Assembly: GCA_019648995.1 (NCBI GenBank)
Contig: BLXT01007322.1
Span: 1,300,569 to 1,324,499, forward strand
Length of the DNA stretch: 23,931 nt
From: Plakobranchus ocellatus
Taxonomy: Eukaryota; Mollusca; Gastropoda; Plakobranchidae
Direction of reading: 5' to 3'
Shown here: one piece after another, positions 8,720 to 16,690 of the stretch
How the letters are laid out: every line of letters starts with the position of its first letter
Numbering within the stretch: the stretch's first letter is position 1
Notes under the pieces: generated by a model
What the model was told of the DNA's origin: nothing
The model's database searches: none
The model's input: the letters and a program-made list of their open reading frames with translations, nothing else
Translations under genes and position numbers: made by a program

Positions 8720-11400
8720 ATCAAATTAATGGAGAGTTCAGATTTTGTTTTCCAATTTCATTTGCTCAAAGTCAACTAAAGTAACTGCAAAGCAGGTAAA
8801 GGTCACTAGTTGTTCTTTACATACCGCTTGTCACTGGTACTAGTGGTAGCCTATGAACACGTTCAGGATAAGAGAGGTGTCACATGGCCGCTTTTGCATT
8901 CTACATGCTCTTAAGTTTTTTTTGTATGAATAGTCGGCAAGTGCGACTTCCATCAACAAAGAAAAAAAAATAGAGCAACGCTGCCCATGCTGTGCAGCTC
9001 TTTCAAATCAAAGGGAATAGCTGGAAATTCAAAAAATATTTTAAAACTTGCTTGTCTTTACATAAATATAAAAGTAAAAAGTCAAAGGTTTGAGCTTCAC
9101 CTCATATTAAGGGGTCTGTTACGAGTGACTTGAGTTTCCTTGCAAGCAGCGTAAGGAAAATACAGGATGCAGCCAATAGTAAGTGACATAAGACTAAACT
9201 TTCCAATGAAAGAGATTCTTAGAAAGGATGGGTAGCATTCTTGTGGAAACATTGAAACCCTGAAAGCACAACGAAACCCAGAAGCAGAATGTATTGCATT
9301 AAACGGAAAAGACTTTTTCCAGGAGAAAATAGATTCATACTATTATTTGGGCTTTTGTTAATCGGTGTTATTTTAGGATGAGTGAACATTACATAGTTTG
9401 TTTCTAGATCAAGCAGGGATACAAAATCATAGTGATTTTCCTGCACCACCAGATTCTTCAGGTTATGTTTCAAGCCTTGCTGGCAAATCCACCAGTGCGT
9501 CACTCTTTGGAGTTTTAGTTAATTGCAGACTCGAAGTTGAGCTCATGCAGTAATGATTGTACATGTTCAAGTAACTCTTTGTTGAACAGGTCCAAAATTT
9601 TCTCCCCTCTAATAAAGCATTCATCAAAATAATTATATTAAGCCACAAAAAAGAAATAAATCATAAATTCACACGCTTTCCTAGTTTGAAACATAATGTG
9701 ATTTTTAAAAGATTTGTTTACTTTCTTCCAGTGTTAAGGCGAAAGATTTTGAATAACTCATAGACTTTACCTTTTTACAAAATTATTATTTGTACGAGAA
9801 AGCATTGTCCAAATTTACGTTATTTCAAGTAAAGATATTATCTAGATACAGCCGCCAATAAAAACAAAATGAACATTTTGTGCACTTCTGGCTACAACGT
9901 GTAAACCAACTATGCTGAGCACCCTCTTTATTTTTTTTATTTATTTTTTTTAACAAAAATGTTCCAATTCTGAAAACAAAACAAAAAAAAAACTTATAAA
10001 CAGGGATATATCTTCACATACGTGACTTACAAGTTAATGTATTTCAACTTACAAGTATATAATTTTGTATGGGTTCATAGAGGGAGAAGCACTCTTAATT
10101 CCGAAAAAAACAAATAAATGAATAAAAAAAAGTATCTGTCAATGAGACCTAACTCCTTAGCAAAGGGGTAATAATACCGTCCTTTTCCATCAAACTATTT
10201 TCATTTTTTCGCGTCACCAAAGGCAATATACTTATTGCATCCAGCGGGGAATTCCGGCAGTGACCTTTTTTTCCCGTGACCTTTGACATGGTTTACCATG
10301 TGGTTTCGTTGCGATGGGACACAGATGTAAACAAACCCGAATTTCCGTAAGATCTAGACCCATAATCATATAGTTATCGGAGTCTTAAAGGTTTCTTACA
10401 GACCAATATTATTCATTTCAACAGTTTTTAATCATAATGATTTTGATGTAGGACATTGGTTGACCATGGGCAAAGGACGGTTTTGAAATAATAATAAGCC
10501 GACTTTATTTTCCAGAACGCTCTATTTTATAAGAAGACGGAGAGAGAGACAAAGAGAATTCAGTAAGAGAGATTGACCGTGAGGCTGTGAGTCAAGAGGG
10601 ATAGGCCTACAGATTGACTTTCAACAGATACGAACAAACTAAAAAGGCCGCGGGCATAATATTGTCATTATATATGTGTGAAAGTAGCACAAATTACATT
10701 ATAAGTAGGCCTACAACCTCTTCAACTAGTCAGTAATTTGTGAAGGGAGAGTAAAAAACAACAACACTGGCATACTTGTACTCATTCTCAGTTGATGAAG
10801 TTAGATCTAAAAGCACGAATCTCCTTAAAGGAAGTATTGAGTTCGGTAAAATAAGGTCTGGACCTAATTTTCCAAGTGTTCCACAATTAGTAGAAGGGCC
10901 TGAAAGTGAAACTGTTTGGGCAGACTCAAATTACCTTAGGTTTGAAACAAATTGGTCTTCTGAAATCTTTCTTTAGATCTAGGTCCAGAAGATAAATTGT
11001 AGGTTCAACCTCTACCCACACCATGAGTGCATAAATGAAAAAACAAATTATTCTTAATTTAGATTACAAGTTTTAATTTGGATTCCATATCAAGATCCCT
11101 GTTCTAAGTTTGAATCGCTTAAATCCATAGTGAGTGAGAATGTGGAGAATTTCAAACTGTTCATGAATTAACAGAGATTTCTACATCGGGGAACAATCCT
11201 ATAAAACTATGCTTTGATGTAGTAAAAAAAAAATCCTTAATGTTAACAATCATTGCAAATAGTCTCACCAAGGCAAATTGTAGGTTGATAATTGTTATTC
11301 AGCTTCACATACACCTTTTCCTCTTGGTAACGTGCATTATTACTATAATAGCCTTCCAAACACTAGATCTAGATCTGTTTAGTTACTTCGAGGTGATTCC
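8720..11400. other. Long stretch with no confirmed gene
   Basis: This is AT-rich, possibly intronic to the THAP gene on the minus strand. A short minus-strand frame near 9530-9640 (DECFIRGEKILDLFNKELLE, then HVQSLLHELNFESAIN) and another at 9219-9503 have protein-like composition but are broken by stops and match no family I can name. A + strand frame at about 10755-10976 (SFSVDEVRSKSTNLLKG...) is open for about 73 codons with no clear splice signals. A TGACCT cluster lies at 10261-10300. Confidence 0.5.
10261..10300 (-). promoter_or_regulatory. Possible nuclear-receptor site cluster with adjacent palindrome
   Basis: TGACCT at 10261-10266 is followed by TGACCTTTGACAT at 10277-10289. Read on the minus strand, the latter is ATGTCAAAGGTCA, a direct repeat with one-base spacing (DR1) and one mismatch from AGGTCA-A-AGGTCA. 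Directly after it, CATGGTTTACCATG (10287-10300) is a perfect palindrome with a 2-nt centre. DR1 sites are bound by RXR, HNF4 and COUP-type receptors. Which gene, if any, it would serve is unknown. The THAP exon is about 1.2 kb away. Confidence 0.3.
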
Positions 11401-11411
11401 TGGGCGTGGAT

Positions 11412-11470
11412 CCCCCCCCCCCCCCCCCCCCCNNNNNNNNNNNNNNNNNNNNNNNNNNNCACACACACAC
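11412..11470. other. Poly-C run, 27-N assembly gap, CA repeat
   Basis: Twenty-one C (11412-11432), 27 N (11433-11459), then a CA repeat to about 11470 and an A-rich tract. The poly-C is probably an assembly or sequencing artefact at a hard simple repeat. True gap length is unknown, and sequence of the THAP gene intron may be missing here. Open frames crossing the Ns are not real. Confidence 0.9.
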
Positions 11471-11529
11471 AAAAAAAGAAAAAGAAAAAATCTCACAGAT
11501 CCATAAATTACGAGTACGGCCACACTTAC

Positions 11530-11736
11530 TTTTGAGCAAACATAATGATCACCTCCAATCTTGTCGATGCTGAGGTCAGTGTGAGGACGATTGCACACCC
11601 TGATCCATTCTCTGCATTTTTCAAGCTGTATTTTCGGCTTTGGGAATGGTCGAAATATTACGCCACTCGTATAGTCTTCGCTACTATTGCGGCTGTCACT
11701 GTTGCATGTGCCCCAGGCACATCTTTTCTTTCGCAT
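11530..11736 (-). CDS. THAP zinc-finger domain, first coding exon (partial gene)
   Basis: On the minus strand an ATG at 11736-11734 opens 69 codons starting MRKKRCAWGTCNSDSRN. GVIFRPFPKPKIQLEKCREW follows in the middle, and the exon ends GGDHYVCSK, directly before a perfect GTAAGT donor (11529-11524). This is the THAP C2CH DNA-binding module: the first two Cys at residues 6 and 11, the conserved FPKP and Trp, and the third Cys in YVCSK. The His of the CSKHF motif would come from the next exon. THAP domains occur in host transcription factors and in P-element-type transposases. The next exon, toward lower coordinates, was not found, and a 27-N gap lies 70 nt downstream. An upstream in-frame ATG at 11784 is possible, but the Met just before the Cys is the usual THAP start. 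Confidence 0.85.
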
Positions 11737-11789
11737 TTTGTTCAAAACTACGACAAGACTTCTAAATTTGACGCCAAAATACATAGTAA

Positions 11790-13376
11790 AGACAGTTAAA
11801 TCTATGACAAGAAATCAGCAATGTTTACCTTAGAGCCCCATTTCCGCATGCGTCACAATCCAAGGTCGTGACCAAGTAAATATTCCAAACAGCCAGGGGG
11901 TCTTTTCTCACAGGCGTTAGGGAAATAAGACTTTTCTCTAGGGTCCTTAGGAATAAAAGCTGTTTTCTAGTAGTTTCCTACTATTGAAAAAAAATGTATA
12001 CAACCACACAAAAAAAGCCTTTCCTTTGAGATAAAAGCATAAATTTTTGTTCTGGAGCATTGGCAGTGTTTTGATCAGTGCACCAAAGTCGATTTGGACG
12101 TTAAAGATTGAGTTGACACGGAGGAAAAAAAACAAATAATTAGAAAACAAAATAAACGCACGATATTTATCGAAAGATTCAGTGGAAGGAAACACACCTG
12201 TGGTCTTTATTTGATAAAAGGTTTGACCTCGTTGTAGTAACTAAAGAATTGCTGACGTTCGCGGCCTCTTGGTTGCGTATGTAGCGGCAACAAGAAAGCG
12301 TAAAATAACCAAGAATTAAATACATTTATGTTCATACCCAATATAGATAAAATTGGTAGTAAGCACTTTTTTCTCTGGTGACTTTTTCTGGGGAAAAGTT
12401 ATCACATTTGAGCTGTTGTTATTACTATTATTTTTAATATTATTTTCATAACCTTCATATTTACAATTATTGTACGCTTTTTTTCAGGCTACAGGTCTTT
12501 CTACAGCATCAAAGCCAGACATCGAGTGTCTAAATGGAAGATCGTTTAGCTTGCTGGATATTGTACCATTACAAATTACAAAGGAAAAGATCCTTCTTCA
12601 AACTGTACCCTATCGCCTTTGAAAAAAATCTAAAACAGTACATGTATTACGCCAACAAGCTATTTCCATGTTGCGTGTCCACATTCCAGCTCCAGAAAAG
12701 AATAGGCAGGGTTACGCCATTAGGAAAAGCCCGACAGTGACTCACTCGAACATATAGACTGTATAATTAAAGACTGTAATTTACAAATTGTTTTTCTAGA
12801 CTAAATACCTTTAAATCGGTGACGACCACTAGTGACGGTGCAAGGCAACAGGGGGAGAGTAACATAAGCTATAATTTTTCTTCCCGCCTAGACTAGCCTA
12901 GAGTTTACATACTTCCTACAATGAAAAATCGAGAAAACCCATTGGGATTGGCGGAAAGCCCAGAGTGCTTCCATCCCCAGAAGAGGAACGCGAAGAGGAA
13001 AGATCAAGCCAAAGATTCTCGGCGATCTCGATCTAGATCTAGATCTCGATAATTCTCTGCACTTTGCTTTCCTAAACTTAGATGATATTGTTCTGTTTTA
13101 GTCGATTCAGGCAAATGTTTTCACTAAAACGGTATTGAATTGGATAACCCCCAAAATTTTCTTCGCTGGGAATACTAAACAATGGATTCTCAAAGTTGCA
13201 TAAAGGATTTTCGGGCCAATTTTCGTCCTAGATTATGTAAGTTGAGTCAGCAGATGAGATTATTATGGAGATCTAGATTGAGGCAAGAAAACATTCATTC
13301 CCATTTTAAGAATCAAATTGATCTATGAGAATTGTTTTCCTTTTCTTTAGGAGCCGGGGGGTGGAACACACAGGCC
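11790..13376. other. Probable THAP 5' flank and stretch without a confirmed gene
   Basis: Just upstream of the THAP exon (minus sense), 11841-11857 holds TTTCCGCATGCGTCAC. Read on the minus strand this contains GTGACGCA and GCATGCGG, resembling CRE/ATF and NRF-1-type sites of a promoter. Two weak coding candidates on the + strand are a frame at 12489-12626 after a strong acceptor (CTTTTTTTCAG at 12478-12488), and a 43-codon ATG frame at 12921-13052 with an RS-dipeptide tail built on a GATCTA repeat. Neither is supported by family resemblance. Confidence 0.4.
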
Positions 13377-13377
13377 A

Positions 13378-13915
13378 GGCGCTTTTTCGTTTGTTCGGTA
13401 CTACTGACTTTAATCGGACCCGATTTACCGATTGTGCCGCAAGACGGTTACAACTGAATTAAATTGAATGACAGTAATCTGAATAAATTAGGCTTTAAAA
13501 TTGCATCTTACTGAGTTGGCTGATGCAAAATGACATGTTCTTTGCCATTGGCTCAATGATGAGCTTCATATCTCGAAACGATAGCGTAAGAGACAAGCAA
13601 ATAAGTACATTTATGAATTGTAAACTCAATGCTGGAAATCTGGTTAGATCGGGTCCGATTAAAGTCAGTAGTACCGTTTGTTCCCATCTTGACTTTTTAT
13701 ATAGAATCTATATAGATCTAGGCCTCCTAATCCATCGACGAAATGAAAAGGTCGCAGGCCAAGTTATAATGAAAATAGTATTATTTTCACACAAAATCTA
13801 CACAATTTTGTTGTTTGCTCCTATTGGATAATACAGAGCCAGATCAAATAATAAAGCTAGAATCTAGATCTAGGCCTATATAAAAAGTTGGGGTGGAAAC
13901 AAACGAAAAAGCGCC
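13378..13915. mobile_element. Outer palindromic element, interrupted by a MITE
   Basis: The left arm starts GGCGCTTTTTCGTTTGTT (13378-13395), and the right arm ends with its exact reverse complement (13898-13915). If the inner MITE and one target copy are ignored, the left arm continues CCCATCTTGACTTTTTATAT at 13684 onward. This pairs with ATATAAAAAGTTGGGGTGG on the right (about 13878-13896), giving an imperfect inverted repeat of about 45 bp around a short centre. That makes a roughly 250-bp foldback or MITE-like element, split by the later insertion. I see no convincing target duplication for it, so its superfamily is unknown. Confidence 0.7.
13397..13675. mobile_element. 279-bp MITE with perfect 27-bp TIRs and 8-bp TSD
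   Basis: Terminal inverted repeats at 13397-13423 and 13649-13675 are identical over 27 bp. The left begins GGTACTACTGACTTTAATCG. The element is flanked on both sides by the same 8 bp, GTTTGTTC (13389-13396 and 13676-13683). Inverted ends plus an exact target duplication define a DNA transposon insertion, and at 279 bp it carries no transposase. An 8-bp duplication is typical of hAT and P-type transposases. The TIR does not start with the usual CA of those families, so family is open. The perfect ends and target duplication suggest a fairly recent insertion. Confidence 0.93.
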
Positions 13916-14253
13916 AACAGACATTGGTTATCATGTTCCTCCACACAAACCCGTTCTCGGTTAACCTTGTTACAAATGTTGTTACGGAATAATCTGGGGA
14001 CAGGCCAAATCATGCGGCAAATGACTTGTAGATCTACTAGTTCCAACAAAATGAAGAGGTTGCGGAAGAAAAATTGCTTAGGTGTCATGAGAAAGTGGCA
14101 CTATTTACATTAACTTGGCCTTCGACCGCTTTATTTCATTGATGGCTGATGAAGGTAGATTTAGAAGTAGAAATCATTGGCCTTGCCCCTGATTATCCCT
14201 TTGTTCCAACCATTACCTATTGCCCATGAGTTAAGACTTTTTCTTCTTTTTCT

Positions 14254-14800
14254 TTGTTGTGTTGGCTCATAACATTTGCATTCCTGTCCTGTCGCCTTAG
14301 CGAACTCAGCCGTCAGAGTCAGATCTCTCGCCGTGCCATATACAGCTTCTCTGTGAGTGTGGTAGGCTCAGGCCAGAAGGAATGCCTGAAGGTGGCTGAT
14401 GGGTGTCTCTCCAATCTTCAGCTTGGTGTACATGTGTTTTTGGAACCTGTTATGCTCTGTTCTTGGCGGGAAGATGATTGTTTGATCCTCTCTGTTCAAA
14501 GTATGGTATTGGTTGTGTGCACTGAAGCATTGATGTTGTTATGTCCACCTAATCCTGACTGCTGCCTTGATGTATGTCTTCTTCTCTTCAAGGGTCGTTT
14601 CTGTGGTGTTTGCTGCGAGATTGCATTTGCGGTTGAGGATTTCTGTAAGATGGCCATGTGCTCCATTTTTTTTTCACATTCAAAGACAGGCAAAACAAAT
14701 TTCTAAATTTCTTTTTGTAGTTTTTCATCATTTTCTTCTATTAAAAGTGTAACACCTTTACACCTGGGATTTTGAGATTATTAAGATTTTTCTCATTTGC
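14254..14800 (-). mobile_element. Decayed LINE 3' end, internally deleted (copy B)
   Basis: On the minus strand, frames read FECEKKMEHMAILQ (RT, near 14640-14690), then after a jump TTLEE and YIKAAVRIRW, then LNREDQTIIFPPRTEHNRF and HMYTKLKIGETPI (about 14400-14510), and DLTLTAEFAKATGQ near 14290. This is the RNase-H-to-C-terminus region common in molluscan LINEs (compare IIFRLRTGHNRL). It is collinear with 417-1800 but lacks about 1.05 kb: the sequence after GTCTCTTCAAGGG in copy A and CTTCAAGGGTCG in copy B jumps to the RT part. It extends beyond copy A at its 3' end (14254-14513). Many stops are present. Confidence 0.82.
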
Positions 14801-16532
14801 TACTTTAGCCAGAAATACCATTCAGATGCCCCAGGAATCTTGGGATGGAGATTTAAACCTCTTGTGCAGAATAATTTTTTATTTTTTTTTTTGCTTGAAA
14901 AATTGGAAAAAAAAGCATCTTTGACTGCTACAAAATAGAGGGAAAACTAAAAAACAAGAACATGAAAAATGATGCTTTATACTGTGTGATATCTTTCAAC
15001 ATTTATCTGCCTTGGTAACATTTAATGCTTTTCCCACTCTTTTTGTCACATACTGTCTAAAGCCAAGATGATGCCTGTCCTGCAAAGAGAATTATGAGTC
15101 TATCCCCACTAAAATTTATGTCAAGATAGAATACCAAAAAAGTCTTTAACCTTGCAAGGCACTTCATTGTGCTGGAGCTTCAGGATGAAGTGGTTTTCAT
15201 AAATAAAGTGGTTAATTTTTCCACAAATCTCTCTCGAGTTTATTTAGCTTGAATGGATTTTTGCATGTGTAGCATTCCTACAAGTACAAAATGAATCAAG
15301 TTGCATGTCTGCGTGACTTGATTTAGTAGCATGTAAAGAAAGTCTGAAATCAACTTGCTCAAATTCCAAACTCAGAACATTATTATGTTAAAATATAGTA
15401 GTATAAAGCTGTATAAAAAGTTAGAAAAAAATACCCATGTAATCAAAACTAAACTGAAAAAAAAATGTGGGGGTTTGTTTTGTTTGTTTCTTCGTTTAAT
15501 TATCTATACATCCTTATATATATATATTATATGACCAGTATTTAATAATTAGATTATTCAGCACAGAAATGAGATAGTGTCAAGAATTTACAAAAATTTA
15601 ATCGAAGATCTGCTTTTTAAAAATCATCTTTGAAATTAGAACAGGTACGATTTTCATATATGTGTTTGATTAATTTTTAAATATTTTCATTCAATAATTA
15701 CACCTGATTTGGCCTTGCAAAAGTTGTGCTTTTGTTTAAAATATTTCTGTTAAATTATTGTTGATTTTTTTCACTTTTTTTTATGTTACCATTCTGTGAT
15801 AAATTTGGGCACTCTTTTTTTCAGTAAATGGTATGTCCTTGCAGAATACTTTTTTTCCCTTTCTTTCCTTTTTCTCATTTTGTATTCTTCTCAGTTGCCT
15901 CCAGTTTTCAACCTTGTTAGTTTAACTCCAGACAACCATGATATTTTAATCATTTTTATTTCATTCAGGTGCTTTTCAGCAGCAGCAATCTGAAATTCAG
16001 GGAATTTGATGCACTGCTGTTACCTTTGTATGATCTTTTATTTTGGTGATAATCCAGGAGACTTCAAAGTATACTTCTCACTGATACACCTGATATTTTT
16101 TGTACCATCTTATAGGGTTTTGTTTGTGTTTGTCTATGTTAGATCTTTAGTACAGTCAAACAGTTTATGGTCAGAGCCATAATTGGCACCTTAAATACTT
16201 TAACTTTTTGGCTGTTAGCTGTTATATAATAGGATTGAAGTGTACTCCACTTTTGTCGTGATGGATGTGTCCAAAGAAATCCACCAAATTGATATATATA
16301 TTACCTTCTAAACAATAAGAAATTTGACAAAGTTAATAATAATGCTGGTTAGATAATATAGCAAACTGTATGACAAAAACAAGGTATTATAGAGTCATGG
16401 AGTCTCTTTAACTTTCAGTTCTATTTGAGATAATAATAATAATAATAGAAAAAAGAAAAATTAGTGTATTAGGTGACTGAAAATCTTCGATCTGTTGTAC
16501 TTCATAATTAGCTTTCCCTTTTTCTTCCCCAG
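14801..16532. other. Non-coding flank upstream of CARD copy B
   Basis: Collinear with 1801-2797 of copy A up to about 15865. It then carries a block of about 640 bp (15865-16505) missing from copy A, between TTGCAGAATAC and the CARD acceptor. That block has a strong acceptor-like TTTCATTCAG at 15960-15969 but no recognisable domain. The start-codon exon of the caspase should lie here or further upstream. I could not identify it. Confidence 0.5.
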
Positions 16533-16690
16533 ATCAACTAAAGTTATGTCCTGCTCTTTCAGATGATTACCATCTGGTATCAGAGGTATTGAATCCTTTG
16601 ATTCATTTCATAAGTCATCATATCATCTTTGCCAACATAAAGGACTGGCTTGTTCCAATTTTCACCACTCAAGATTTGGAACATGCTGAG
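16533..16690 (+). CDS. CARD-caspase: CARD exon 1 (copy B)
   Basis: A 158-nt exon between TCTTCCCCAG and GAG/GTATTT. It encodes the first half of a CARD (DQLKLCPALSDDYHLVSEVL, then IIFANIKDWLVPIFTTQDLE, HAE). Its first two bases complete a codon begun in an upstream exon that I could not find. It joins the exon at 18889 in phase 0, giving HAE-ASGKG. CARDs are six-helix death-fold modules that pair with other CARDs to recruit and cluster initiator caspases on platforms such as the apoptosome. The fold assignment is from hydrophobic pattern and from the position N-terminal to a caspase protease domain. A DED or other death fold is less likely. Confidence 0.8.

Noticed and set aside
9219..9648. 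Two minus-strand frames with protein-like composition, considered as a THAP gene exon or P-type transposase remnant
   Set aside because: Frames are broken by stops, no splice sites join them to the THAP exon, and I could not recognise any transposase motif.
11240..11506. Frames crossing poly-C and the N gap on both strands
   Set aside because: They depend on undetermined bases and homopolymer. The real part on the minus strand is the THAP exon ending at the GTAAGT donor.
14254..14706. 150-codon + strand open frame
   Set aside because: It is the antisense of the LINE C-terminal region, whose minus-strand reading matches known LINE motifs.
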